Positions 32,265 through 40,848 of a DNA stretch of 64,000 nt are shown piece by piece. The DNA comes from Hyphobacterium indicum (GTDB taxonomy: Bacteria; Pseudomonadota; Alphaproteobacteria; Caulobacterales; Maricaulaceae), in assembly GCF_003129605.1 (NCBI RefSeq), contig NZ_QBDX01000004.1, forward strand, positions 62,001 through 126,000, given 5' to 3'. The notes under the pieces were generated by a model, which was given only the letters and a program-made list of their open reading frames with translations, was not told where the DNA came from and did no database searches. Each line of letters opens with the position of its first letter. Positions within the stretch are counted from its first letter, which is position 1. A program made the translations under genes and the position numbers.

Positions 32265-33478
32265 GACAGCCCGAACTTCAACAGCTTGATCGCATTGAAA
32301 TCCTGCACCCCGCCGCCGACACGCTTGGTGGTGTAGAACAGGACGTAGGGCTTGGCCGAATACGGGTCGCGCAGGACCTGAACACCCTGACGATCCACCA
32401 CCAGATAACCGCGGCGGAAATCACCAAAGGCAATGGCAAAAGCGTCCGAGCCGATATCCGGCATGTCCTCGGCTTCCGTCACCGGATAACCCAGCAGCGT
32501 CGCCTGCCCGCCTTCGGTCAGCGAGGGCTGCCAGATATAATCGCCATTGGAGTCCTTGAACTTGCGCACCGCCGAGACCGTGCGCCGGTTCATCACAAAG
32601 CGGCCCGCGGCGCGATAGCCCGGTTTCGGCGCATAGATGAGATCAATCAGATCATCCGCCGGATCACTGGCGGCAAAATCACCGTCCACGCCCGTCGCAA
32701 CATAGCCGATCTCGCCCCACACCGCCGAGGCATCTGCCGTCTTCGTGTAGCTGAGGAAGCCCTTCGGCTTGTTCGTGCCATTGCCATTGATGAAGGCATC
32801 GCTTTCCTGCGCGGCGAAGACATCCTGCACTTCTTCGGCCAGCCACTGGTCGATATCCACCAGCGCATCATCCAGGAGCTGGCTGGTCGCGGCCGGCATG
32901 GCGTAGAGCTCTGCGGTCGGGAAATCGAGCAGGTCCAGCGTCGGGCTGTCCGTTTCCGGACGCGCCGCCGTTTCCGACACCCAGCCGGTGGCCGCTCCGC
33001 CCAGGCTGACCGGCTTCTTGAAGGTGTGCGCCGTGGTCTGCTTGACGCTGGCAATCGCCCGGATCGGCGAGGCCGAGGTCAGCAGCCGGTCGATCAGCGC
33101 TTCGGTCTCCGCAGGAGCGACATAACCGCCATCACTGTTGGATCCGGCAGAAAGCGATTTGCCCTCGATCAGCTTGCCGGCCTCGCCCGTGCGCATATAG
33201 CTGTCCCAGGCAGCGTTGGTTTCGTCAGCCCCCTTGCTGTCGAGGCCGGGGCGTGAGGCGTCCAGCGCCAGCCGGTCGAGCCGGTCCTGGGCCCGGTTCA
33301 GGGCCGCGTCGATACGTGAGACCTTCTCGTCCAGCAGCGGATCAGCAGCCGCTTTCGCCTCGATCTCGTCCAGGCGCCGGTCATTGGCGTCCTTGAACGC
33401 CTCGAATGCGCACAATACTTCGCTCAGCGCCGCGCGGGTTTCCGCCGACGGCGCCGCCATCTTGGTTTCCTTCGTCAT
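32261..33478 (-). CDS. GTA gp5: major capsid protein (HK97 fold)
   Basis: 405 residues: an N-terminal scaffold-like coiled coil (about 10-80; EALCAFEAFKDANDRRLDEIEAK-type heptads), then the HK97 core starting near 110 with DGGYVAPAETEALIDRLLTS, TTAHTFKKPVSLGG, FINGNGTNKPKGFLSY, and GYPVTEAEDMPDI and FGDFRRGYLVVDRQGVQVLRDP toward the end. The N-terminal stretch is presumably removed by the protease gp4. Next upstream is gp4, 24 bases away. Confidence 0.96.
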   Translation of the reverse strand: MTKETKMAAPSAETRAALSEVLCAFEAFKDANDRRLDEIEAKAAADPLLDEKVSRIDAALNRAQDRLDRLALDASRPGLDSKGADETNAAWDSYMRTGEAGKLIEGKSLSAGSNSDGGYVAPAETEALIDRLLTSASPIRAIASVKQTTAHTFKKPVSLGGAATGWVSETAARPETDSPTLDLLDFPTAELYAMPAATSQLLDDALVDIDQWLAEEVQDVFAAQESDAFINGNGTNKPKGFLSYTKTADASAVWGEIGYVATGVDGDFAASDPADDLIDLIYAPKPGYRAAGRFVMNRRTVSAVRKFKDSNGDYIWQPSLTEGGQATLLGYPVTEAEDMPDIGSDAFAIAFGDFRRGYLVVDRQGVQVLRDPYSAKPYVLFYTTKRVGGGVQDFNAIKLLKFGLS

Positions 33479-33502
33479 GTAAATCCTCTTGATTGACGAT
33501 GG

Positions 33503-33955
33503 TTATGCGGCAATTGCCGCGGGCGCCGCGACGCGAAGGCGCGCCTGCGGCAACATCGGGAAGGTCACGATTGAGACCTCCCACAAATCCAGTTGAAGAA
33601 GCTCGCGCCCGCCGCCCGTTCGCGGCGCAAAACGCTCGGTCCGAAAGCCGATGGACAGACCATCCACCGCACCCTGGCGGATCAGCTCCGCTGCCGCCCG
33701 CCCGCGCGGCCCGGCACGCAGCACCCGGCCGCGCACGAACAGGCCCTGCCCGTCCTCACGGATCTCGTCCCACACACCGACGGGCTCGCCGGCATCATGC
33801 TGAAACAGCATGCGCACACCTTTGTAGCCGCGCCGTTGCAGGCCACGCGTAAACGCACCACGCCGCACGACATCCCGGTTGAGATCCGCCAGCCCGAAAA
33901 GGCTCGCATGGCCTTCAATGCGCAGCGGCTCGCCCGCTGCGGTGAATTCATCCAT
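33503..33955 (-). CDS. GTA gp4: prohead protease
   Basis: 150 residues of the HK97 prohead protease family: RIEGHASLFGLADLNRDVVRRGAF at the start, MLFQHDAGEPVGVWDEI (with the catalytic-site His) and GLSIGFRTE. It processes the capsid's N-terminal scaffold. A GGAG lies before ATG 33955, which is favoured over the GTG directly upstream. Confidence 0.94.
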   Translation of the reverse strand: MDEFTAAGEPLRIEGHASLFGLADLNRDVVRRGAFTRGLQRRGYKGVRMLFQHDAGEPVGVWDEIREDGQGLFVRGRVLRAGPRGRAAAELIRQGAVDGLSIGFRTERFAPRTGGGRELLQLDLWEVSIVTFPMLPQARLRVAAPAAIAA

Positions 33956-33981
33956 CACTGTCTCCAGAAATTCCGGCGGCG

Positions 33982-34212
33982 TCAGTCGTCCAGACGCCGT
34001 TCGATGCGGCTCAGGGCTTCGCGCGCCTGACCGATCTGTTCTTCCAGCCGGGCCAGGCGTTCACTCGCCGCTTCATGCAGCTCGGCCTCGGCTTCCAGAC
34101 GATTGAGGCGTTCGCCTGCCGCCCCCGCCCAGATCAGCGCCCCGCCGGTCTGCATGGCGAGCGCGAAGACCACGCCCAGCGTCACCGATCTTTCCAGCCG
34201 CCAGCCCGTCAT
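33982..34212 (-). CDS. GTA gp3.5-like small membrane protein (76 aa)
   Basis: 76 residues: a membrane segment at about 10-29 (VTLGVVFALAMQTGGALIWAG) and a coiled coil (about 33-72, EAELHEAASERLARLEEQIG). Its position between portal and protease matches RcGTA orf 3.5, whose role is not known. It overlaps the portal gene by four bases. Confidence 0.8.
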   Translation of the reverse strand: MTGWRLERSVTLGVVFALAMQTGGALIWAGAAGERLNRLEAEAELHEAASERLARLEEQIGQAREALSRIERRLDD

Positions 34213-35360
34213 GAGGCCTCCGGCAGGCCGAGCAGGCGGCGCTTTTCGTCCGGTGTCAGGAAGTCGGCAGCGCTGATCCGCGCCCAGTCGGCAGCCCGTT
34301 CCGATGAGAGCGCCGGTATGGCAGACGTGTCCGCTGTGATCTCCAGCGGCGCTTCACTCCAGGGGGAGAGCCAGCCGGTCAGCGCCCGCGCTGTCTTGCG
34401 CACCAGCGGCAACACCGTCTGCCGCCAGAAGGCCAGATTGGCTTCCTTGTAATTGGCATAGGTATTGTCTCCCGGCAGGCCGAGCAGCAGGGGCGGCACG
34501 CCAAAGGCCAGGGCAATTTCCCGCGCGGCTTCCCGCCGGGCCTCAATGAAATCCATATCCGCTGGCGACAATGCCATCGGCTTCCAGTCCAGCCCGCCCT
34601 CCAGCAACATTGGCCGCCCGGCATTGGCCGGGCCGGTATAGGCGTCGGACAATTCCGCCTTCAGCCGGTCGAACTGGTCATCGGTCAGGTTCGCGCCTTC
34701 CCCGGTATTGAAGATCAGCGCACCGGACGGCCGCGCCGCATTGTCCAGCAATCCCTTGGCCCAGGCGCCGCCCGCATTGTGCACATCCACAGAGGCCGCC
34801 GCCGCTTCCAGCGGGCTGAGGCCATAATGATCATCCGACGGGTGAAACAGCCGCATGTGAAGGATGGGCGAGCGCCCGCTGGCCCTGTCGCGCGCAAACG
34901 TCACTTTTCTTCCATTGGCCGAATACTCCCAGCCTTCCGGCCAGCCGCGCTTGCCGGGCAGAATCCGCATCCGGTCCGGGCGCAGGGTGAACATTTCGCG
35001 CGGTACGCCATCCAGCGCCGCCAGCTCGAGATAGGCATTGCCGGAAATCTGCAGAAAGCCGTAATGCGCCTCCAGCATTTCGGTGAAACTCTGATCCGGA
35101 TTGGCCTGCTCCAGCAGATATGACAGCGGGTGCGCCGCCCCGCCGCCCGTCTGCATCGTCAGCGGTGTCGAGGCGGCAGCTTCCGCAATCAGGCGGATAC
35201 AGCGATGCACCACCGGATTGCGCGCAAAGCCTTCCTTCGACAGCGAGGCGTAATCGCGCGCCGGCCACGCCGCCCGCGTCCCGAAAGACAGGGCGATCAG
35301 AGGCTTTGCCGCAGACGATTTTGTGGTCAGCCCGAAGGTCCGGGCCAGCTGGTTCAGCAT
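34209..35360 (-). CDS. GTA gp3: phage portal protein
   Basis: 383 residues: ARDYASLSKEGFARNPVVHRCIRL near the start, then AHPLSYLLEQANPDQS, HMRLFHPSDDHYGLSPLEAA and EALEARREAAREIALAFGVPPLLLG, all HK97-type portal features. It forms the ring through which DNA enters. ATG 35360 is chosen because the open frame upstream (to 35684) runs through the terminase gene and has no portal sequence. Confidence 0.95.
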   Translation of the reverse strand: MLNQLARTFGLTTKSSAAKPLIALSFGTRAAWPARDYASLSKEGFARNPVVHRCIRLIAEAAASTPLTMQTGGGAAHPLSYLLEQANPDQSFTEMLEAHYGFLQISGNAYLELAALDGVPREMFTLRPDRMRILPGKRGWPEGWEYSANGRKVTFARDRASGRSPILHMRLFHPSDDHYGLSPLEAAAASVDVHNAGGAWAKGLLDNAARPSGALIFNTGEGANLTDDQFDRLKAELSDAYTGPANAGRPMLLEGGLDWKPMALSPADMDFIEARREAAREIALAFGVPPLLLGLPGDNTYANYKEANLAFWRQTVLPLVRKTARALTGWLSPWSEAPLEITADTSAIPALSSERAADWARISAADFLTPDEKRRLLGLPEAS

Positions 35361-35371
35361 TGTGTCGTCCC

Positions 35372-36634
35372 TCAAAGACGCCGCAGCCGGGGTGCGCCCG
35401 GCCGGTTCAGCAATAATTCGCTCACCGCCCAGACCAGCGCATCCACACGGTCCGGGCTCTTGATGCTCGTGTCCGGCGCGCCGAAGGCGCACATCTGGTC
35501 TTCCAGCGCCGCAAAGCGCCCGGCATGTTTCACCCGGCCGGCGGCATAGAGCGCCGCCACAGGTTCGGCGCGGGTCCGCTTGCCGCGGCTGGCATGAACC
35601 AGCTTCACCGGCAGGCCGGGGCGGGCGGCTTTCAGCACGGCCGCAACCATGTCGCCGCCCTGATTGGATTCGGCGACCACGCAATCGGCTTCAAACCCGT
35701 CATAGGTGGCCGCCACGGCATCTGCCCAGGCCGCGGGTTTGGCCGGGCCGAAGGAGCGATCGGCCAATATGATGGCTGTTCGATCCCTGCCTTCGCCCGA
35801 CGCGCCCGCAACGATGATGCCGCATTCATCCGCATGGACCTGTCCGGTCGCGGGAGGGTCAACCGCGACAATGATCCGGTGCGGGTCGGCCGCCTCGCCG
35901 CCGCAGGCGTTTTCAATGTCCTTGCGGGTCCAAAGCGCCCCGTCCGGGTCCTCGATCAGTATCCCGTCCAGTTCCTGCCGCCCGAGCAGCGACCCGCCAT
36001 AACTCGCCTGCATGGCGGCCACGAAACCGGCGGCCAGATTGCCCGCATTCTTCTCTGTCCGCGCATGAGTAATGGCCACATTGGCTTGTCCGGCCAGGGT
36101 TTTCAGCGCCGGAATGGGCCGCGGCGTGGTGGTAATCACCAGGCGCGGCTCTGTCCCCAGACGCAGTCCCATGCGCAGCGTATCCAGCGTTGCCTGCGGA
36201 TAGCTCCACGCCGCAAACTCATCGGCCCAGGCGGTGTCAAATTGGGGCCCGCGCAAACTGTCCGGATCCTCAGCCGAAAACACATAGCCTTCCGCGCCAT
36301 TGGGCCAGATCAGCCGCCGTCGCGAGCTTTCAAAGCGCGGCCGCTCCTCTTCCAGGCCAATGCGGGCGAGACCCGACGGCCCGCCAATCATCACTTCGCG
36401 CGCGTCATTCAGGGTTGGCGCAACGAGCCCGATGCGGCGGCAGCCGCTGGCGACTTGCGCCCGTATCCATTCCGCGCCGGCGCGTGTCTTGCCCGCACCC
36501 CGCCCGCCCATGAAGAGCCAGATATTCCAGTCTCCATCGGGCGGTAGTTGTCCGCTATGGGCCCAGAACGGCCAGTCATGTTTGAGGACTGTTTTCTCTG
36601 GCTTCGTCAGCGAGTCCAGAAATTCGCGTTCCAT
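35372..36634 (-). CDS. GTA gp2: large terminase subunit
   Basis: 420 residues. The ATPase half has Walker A GGRGAGKT (43-50) and Walker B-like FDTAWADEFAAW around 145-156, and the C-terminal nuclease half has VAVDPPATGQVHADECGIIVAG. It packages host DNA into capsids. ATG 36634 is chosen; it overlaps gp1 by 59 bases, and the further upstream start is a TTG. The gap to the portal gene is 11 bases. Confidence 0.95.
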   Translation of the reverse strand: MEREFLDSLTKPEKTVLKHDWPFWAHSGQLPPDGDWNIWLFMGGRGAGKTRAGAEWIRAQVASGCRRIGLVAPTLNDAREVMIGGPSGLARIGLEEERPRFESSRRRLIWPNGAEGYVFSAEDPDSLRGPQFDTAWADEFAAWSYPQATLDTLRMGLRLGTEPRLVITTTPRPIPALKTLAGQANVAITHARTEKNAGNLAAGFVAAMQASYGGSLLGRQELDGILIEDPDGALWTRKDIENACGGEAADPHRIIVAVDPPATGQVHADECGIIVAGASGEGRDRTAIILADRSFGPAKPAAWADAVAATYDGFEADCVVAESNQGGDMVAAVLKAARPGLPVKLVHASRGKRTRAEPVAALYAAGRVKHAGRFAALEDQMCAFGAPDTSIKSPDRVDALVWAVSELLLNRPGAPRLRRL

Positions 36635-37043
36635 CTCTGGCGGCCCGGAGACGATTAAATCGGCATTCCAGTTCCGCCCTGATGTCCACAAATTCCCCGG
36701 CCTCCGCCACGGGCGTGCTTTCCGGTTCAGCCGCCCGTTTCAAGTCTTTTTCCAGTTTCATGAGCATGTTCAGCGCCCGCATCCGCTTGACCGCGGACTC
36801 GACGCTGCCTTTCAGCAATTCGGATTCGGCCCGGACCAATTCACGGTGCATCGCTTGACGGTAGTATTCAGCACGCAGAGCCGCATCATCCTGCCGGCAT
36901 TCCGCAATCCTGTGGCGGATACGTGATGCACTGAGACCGGTTGACGTTGCCAGCGCATCGACACTCACGCCGGCCTCATACTGGCGGGCCAACACTTCCC
37001 AGGCCGCGCGGTCGAGCCGCCTTGCCGTCATTTCTCTGACCAT
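36576..37043 (-). CDS. GTA gp1: small terminase-like protein
   Basis: 155 residues: a helix-turn-helix-like N-terminus (LDRAAWEVLARQYEAGVSVDA, SASRIRHRIAE) and a long coiled coil (about 60-115). RcGTA gp1 was shown to work as small terminase, which explains headful packaging of random DNA. ATG 37043 and ATG 37031 are both possible; AGAGAA before 37031 slightly favours the shorter form. TATAAA lies 5 bases before 37043. Confidence 0.85.
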   Translation of the reverse strand: MVREMTARRLDRAAWEVLARQYEAGVSVDALATSTGLSASRIRHRIAECRQDDAALRAEYYRQAMHRELVRAESELLKGSVESAVKRMRALNMLMKLEKDLKRAAEPESTPVAEAGEFVDIRAELECRFNRLRAARDGTRISGLADEARENSPQT

Positions 37044-37149
37044 GCCGTTTTATAGCCCGGCCACCGCGCGCTCCGGATGGTTTTGCCGGAAAAAATTTCA
37101 GCCCATTGAATGAATAAGGGTTTCCGGATCCGTCCGGCGGGATAGCGTC

Positions 37150-37605
37150 CTATTTATCCCCGTTTTCGCCCGGCCAGTCGCGGATGAAGGCCTCGTAATC
37201 AGCCTCATCCACCCGCATTTCACTGGTCACCTGCCCGCGGACCGACATGCCGGCCTTGAAGGTGGATTGCGCATCACCCGTCACCAGCGGATGCCAGTCC
37301 GGCAGATCGCGGCCTTCATGGATCAGGCGGTAAGCGCAGGTTTTCGGCATCCAGGCCAGTTGTCCGACATTGTCCGGTGTCAGCCGCACACAATCGGGCA
37401 CCCGCGCCGAGCGGTTGGCATAATCGCGGCATTTCCCCGTCGCGCCATCATAGAGCTTGCAGGACAGGGAGGTCAGCACGCGGTCCCCGTCCTCGTCCTC
37501 AAGCTGGACCAGACAGCATTTACCGCACCCGTCGCACAGCGATTCCCATTCCGCAGAGCTCATCTCTTGCAGTGTTTTCACTTTCCAGAAGGGGGCGTTG
37601 GACAT
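37150..37605 (-). CDS. YcgN family cysteine cluster protein (UPF0260)
   Basis: 151 residues with clustered cysteines: [19 protein letters not shown] (about 23-41), [20 protein letters not shown] and TCAYRL. The CxxCGxCC core is the UPF0260/YcgN mark, probably binding an iron-sulphur cluster or zinc. Function unknown. It lies 106 bases upstream of GTA gp1, same direction, and is divergent from the PBP gene. Confidence 0.93.
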   Translation of the reverse strand: MSNAPFWKVKTLQEMSSAEWESLCDGCGKCCLVQLEDEDGDRVLTSLSCKLYDGATGKCRDYANRSARVPDCVRLTPDNVGQLAWMPKTCAYRLIHEGRDLPDWHPLVTGDAQSTFKAGMSVRGQVTSEMRVDEADYEAFIRDWPGENGDK

Positions 37606-37660
37606 ATTCGCCTAAACCTTGCCACTTTGTGCGGGCTGATACCCGGCAGGGGAAATCCGG
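37606..37660. promoter_or_regulatory. Divergent promoter region between the YcgN and PBP genes
   Basis: 55 bases between two divergent starts (37605 and 37661) must hold both promoters or their downstream parts. A CTAAACC stretch is visible; no clear -35/-10 pair. GCAGGGGA lies before ATG 37661. Confidence 0.4.
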
Positions 37661-39613
37661 ATGACCGCTTTCAGAGCCGACCTTCTAGAGGAAAAACGCC
37701 GCAAGCGCGAACGTCTGGCATGGGCGCTGACAGCAGGCTTTGCGGCCACGGTCATCCTCGCCGGCATTATTGGCGGCGTGTTCTGGCGGTGGGCGTTTTC
37801 GGACATGCCGGCCCTGCCGGAAAACCTGTCCGTCCTGGCCGACACGCGCCGCGAGCACAGCATCACCCTTTTGGACATGAATGGCGCGGTGATTGATGTG
37901 CGTGGCCCGCTCTATGGCTCACCGGTCGAGCTGGATGACCTGCCCGACCATGTCCGCCAGGCCTTCATCGCGATCGAGGACCGGCGCTTCTACGACCATT
38001 CCGGTGTCGATTTCCGCGGAACGCTGCGGGCCGTTTTCACCAATCTGCGGGCCGGGGCCACGGTGCAGGGCGGCTCGACCATCACCATGCAGCTCGTCAA
38101 GAATCTGGTGCTGACGCCGGAGCGCTCGATGCGGCGCAAAATCCAGGAAATGCGGCTGGCCTGGCAGCTGGAGCGCCGCCTGTCGAAAGACGAAATCCTG
38201 CAGCTTTATCTCAACCGCATCTATTTCGGCGCCCGGGCCTACGGTATCGAAGCCGCAGCACGGCGCTATTTCCAGAAGTCTGCCGCCGAACTCACACTGG
38301 CCGAAGCTGCGATGCTGGCCGCCCTGCCCAAAGCGCCCAGCCGCCTCGATCCGACCAGCAACCTCGCCGCTGCCCGCGAGCGCGCCGCCATCGTGCTCGC
38401 CGCCATGGAGGAGGCCGGCTTCATCACCGCCGAAGAACGCGCCGGGGCCGAAGCCAATCCCGCCGCCCCGATTGCGCCCGAACCGGAAACCTATCGCGAC
38501 CCGGCCGTGTTCGGCTTCATCTTTGACCAGGCCGTTCAGCTCGCCGAAGCCGAATTGGGGGAGCTGCCCGCCGACGCCATTATCCAGGTAACGATTGATC
38601 CCGCACTGCAGGAAGCGGCACATCGCACCCTGACCACACGCATGGACGAGGAAAGCGAGGCGCAGGGCGCAGGCGAGGCCGCTTTGCTGGCCATGACACC
38701 GGACGGGGCTGTGCGCGCCATGGTCGGCGGCCGCGATTATCTGCAATCCCAGTATAACCGCGCCGCACGGGCCCGCCGCCAGCCGGGCTCGGCCTTCAAG
38801 CCCATCGTCTATCTTGCCGCCATCGAGGAAGGCGCATCGCCTTTCAGCGTCTATTATGACGAGCCGGTCGATCTGGAAGGCTGGCAGCCGCAGAATTTCG
38901 GCGGCACCTATCGCGGCCGCGTGACATTGCAGGAAGCGCTGCGGCGATCAATCAATACGGTCTCGGCCCAGATCATCGATGAAATCGGCCCGGAAACCGT
39001 CGTCGACATGGCCGCACGCCTCGGCATCGAGACCGAATTGCCAGCCCTGCCCGCGCTGTCGCTGGGCGCGGTCGAGGTCACCCTGCAGGAACTGACCGCC
39101 GCCTACGCCACAATCGCCAACTCCGGCGAACGCCACCCGGCCCGCCTGCTCGAGCGCGTCACCAATTCCCGCGGCGACATCCTCTGGGAGCCCGCGCCGG
39201 CCGAACCGGAACAGGTGGTCGAAGAGGCCGATGCGCTGACCCTGTCCACCATGATGCAGGATATTGTGCTGTCAGGCACCGGCGTGGCGGCGCGCCTGCC
39301 GGAGCGGCCAACAGCGGGGAAGACCGGCACCAGCCAGTCCTTCCGCGATGCCTGGTTTCTCGGATTTTCGGCCGATTACATCGCCGGTGTCTGGGTCGGA
39401 AATGATGATGACACGCCCACCAATGATGTCACCGGCGGCGGCCTGCCGGCGCGCATCTGGCGGGATTTCATGATCGCCGCCCATGACGGCCTTCCGGTGC
39501 GGCCGCTGGCGGCCCCGGCGCCGCGCGAGCGCTCCGCCCATGAAGAAGAACTCGCCGCCTTCTATTCCGAATTGCTGAACGCTTTCGAGGCCGAAGTCGC
39601 GGCCATTCCCTAG
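37661..39613 (+). CDS. Class A penicillin-binding protein (PBP1A family), transglycosylase-transpeptidase
   Basis: 650 residues. TM anchor about 20-43. Glycosyltransferase domain about 85-260 with catalytic Glu106 (AIEDRRFYDHSG) and GGSTITMQLVKNL near 138-150. Transpeptidase domain with Ser377 (PGSAFKP), S430-x-N432 (SIN) and K554-T-G. It polymerises and crosslinks peptidoglycan. The PBP1A-type OB insertion is short or missing. Its TAG stop is the first triplet of the inverted-repeat element at 39611, so the reading-frame end coincides with the element border. Confidence 0.95.
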   Translation: MTAFRADLLEEKRRKRERLAWALTAGFAATVILAGIIGGVFWRWAFSDMPALPENLSVLADTRREHSITLLDMNGAVIDVRGPLYGSPVELDDLPDHVRQAFIAIEDRRFYDHSGVDFRGTLRAVFTNLRAGATVQGGSTITMQLVKNLVLTPERSMRRKIQEMRLAWQLERRLSKDEILQLYLNRIYFGARAYGIEAAARRYFQKSAAELTLAEAAMLAALPKAPSRLDPTSNLAAARERAAIVLAAMEEAGFITAEERAGAEANPAAPIAPEPETYRDPAVFGFIFDQAVQLAEAELGELPADAIIQVTIDPALQEAAHRTLTTRMDEESEAQGAGEAALLAMTPDGAVRAMVGGRDYLQSQYNRAARARRQPGSAFKPIVYLAAIEEGASPFSVYYDEPVDLEGWQPQNFGGTYRGRVTLQEALRRSINTVSAQIIDEIGPETVVDMAARLGIETELPALPALSLGAVEVTLQELTAAYATIANSGERHPARLLERVTNSRGDILWEPAPAEPEQVVEEADALTLSTMMQDIVLSGTGVAARLPERPTAGKTGTSQSFRDAWFLGFSADYIAGVWVGNDDDTPTNDVTGGGLPARIWRDFMIAAHDGLPVRPLAAPAPRERSAHEEELAAFYSELLNAFEAEVAAIP

Positions 39614-39877
39614 GGTCAGGACCTGCTAATCTGGCTGCAATGGCCGGAGCGGATTTGTGCGGATACGAGGAGGAAACCCGCCGGAAGGCCAATGCCTTTC
39701 AAGGGTTTGCGACACAGTAGCCCGTGCAGATCAGCCCGGTCCGAAGGACGGCCATGCTGACGTCGATCTGCTTTGTCAAAGCCCTCGACCGGGGGGCGGC
39801 CCCGCTCTTCGGGCTTTTCCTCGCATCTCTCGTCATCCCGGCCGCCATTCCAGTCAAATTAACAGGTCCTGACCCTA
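39611..39877. repeat. 267-bp intergenic inverted-repeat element with TAGGGTCAGGACCTG termini
   Basis: Both ends carry TAGGGTCAGGACCTG (perfect over 15 bases; about 26 of the outer 31 match if two positions differ), in inverted orientation. The arms remain similar over roughly 120 bases each, for example a CGAGGA-rich stretch and AAGGGTTTGCGACA versus GAGGGCTTTGACAA. The outer TAG supplies the stop codon of the PBP gene on the left and of the channel gene (minus strand) on the right. No convincing gene lies inside. It looks like a MITE-like or REP/attC-like element, or a long bidirectional terminator. Copies elsewhere in the window were not seen. Confidence 0.7.
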
Positions 39878-40699
39878 ACGCTTCATCTCCGCGCGCAGCG
39901 CCGCCAGCTCGGCACGGATCGCCTTCAGCTCGTCATGAATGACCTGCCGGTCTTCCTGCGCCTCGGCTTCCGATTGCGCCGCCCGCTCCTCCTCTTCGTC
40001 GAAATGCTTGGACTGCAGCGAGTCCACGATCACCGCGATGAACATGTTGAGGACGGCGAAGCTGGTCAGCACGATGAAGATAAGGAAGAACAGCCAGGCG
40101 AAGGGATATTGCTCCATCACCGGACGGGCGACATCCATGGCCCAGCCTTCCAGCGTCATCACCTGGAAGAGCGTGAAGGCCGAGGCCCCGAGCGTGCCGA
40201 ACATCTCGGACGATCCGCCAAACAGCTTGGTCGCCATCACCGCCGCGACATAGAACATCAGCGCCAGCACGGCGAGGATCGCCCCCATGCCCGGAATGGC
40301 TTTCATCAGCGCCTCGACGACCTTGCGCATGTCCGGCATGACCGAGAACAGGCGGAAGACCCGCAGGATGCGCATCGCCCGCAGAACCGTGAAGGCCCCG
40401 GCATCGGGGACCAGCGATACCGAGACAATGATCAGGTCGAACCAGTTCCAGCCGGATCGGAAAAAGCGCGGCCCGTAAGCCACCATTTTCAAGAGCAACT
40501 CGATCACGAAAACCGAGACGATGACCGTGTCGGCCAGTGGCAGGGCATCTGCGAGAACGGGGATTTCAACCGGATAGGTTTCAAGACCCAGCGTCACCGC
40601 ATTGACCAGGATCAGCCCGGTGATGAAATTCAGGACGAAGGGCGTTTCCAGAAACGTAACCAGCCGGGCCCGCCAGCCTGATTGCACATTGCTTGTCAT
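39875..40699 (-). CDS. Voltage-gated cation channel (BacNav/BacCav family) with LEGW filter
   Basis: 274 residues with one six-TM domain: S1 to S3 at about 22-98, S4 about 103-120 with Arg at 107, 110, 113 and 116 (RAMRILRVFRLF), pore helices about 172-190 and S6 about 198-226 (LFFLIFIVLTSFAVLNMFIAV), then an acidic linker and a coiled coil (about 230-274) typical of tetrameric BacNav channels. The selectivity filter reads TLEGW (182-186), against TLESW in NaChBac-type sodium channels. The stop codon lies in the inverted-repeat element. Confidence 0.92.
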   Translation of the reverse strand: MTSNVQSGWRARLVTFLETPFVLNFITGLILVNAVTLGLETYPVEIPVLADALPLADTVIVSVFVIELLLKMVAYGPRFFRSGWNWFDLIIVSVSLVPDAGAFTVLRAMRILRVFRLFSVMPDMRKVVEALMKAIPGMGAILAVLALMFYVAAVMATKLFGGSSEMFGTLGASAFTLFQVMTLEGWAMDVARPVMEQYPFAWLFFLIFIVLTSFAVLNMFIAVIVDSLQSKHFDEEEERAAQSEAEAQEDRQVIHDELKAIRAELAALRAEMKR

Positions 40700-40848
40700 T
40701 TGGTCCGCTCCCGATTCCCGGACGCCTCATTATCTCCGACGCGCGCCCTGCGCAATCCTGCACCGGCGCGCCGCATTAACCACATGCGCCCACGGTTTCT
40801 TTACCGATTGGCGGGATGATCTGCACAAGACAGATTCTGGCGGGCGTC

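Larger units (their letters stand above)
23568..37043 (-). mobile_element. Gene transfer agent (GTA) structural gene cluster
   Basis: Sixteen genes on the minus strand code in order for small and large terminase, portal, a small membrane protein, prohead protease, capsid, head-tail connector, tail terminator, tail tube, two chaperones, a short tape measure and four tail-tip proteins, the RcGTA order gp1 to gp15. No integrase, replication, repressor or lysis gene is present, and the tape measure is only 177 residues, fitting a GTA rather than an active prophage. gp7 is missing between gp6 and gp8, and one gene on the opposite strand sits between gp5 and gp6. Confidence 0.93.

Noticed and set aside
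35361-35684. N-terminal extension of the portal gene to 35684
   Set aside because: It runs through the terminase coding region and lacks portal-like sequence; ATG 35360 starts the conserved part.
23568-37043. Active prophage
   Set aside because: No integrase, repressor, replication or lysis gene; gene order, short tape measure and NlpC/P60 tail peptidase match gene transfer agents.
39657-39942. Short plus-strand reading frames inside the inverted-repeat element
   Set aside because: They are small, have no Shine-Dalgarno and follow the arms of the repeat; no product recognised.
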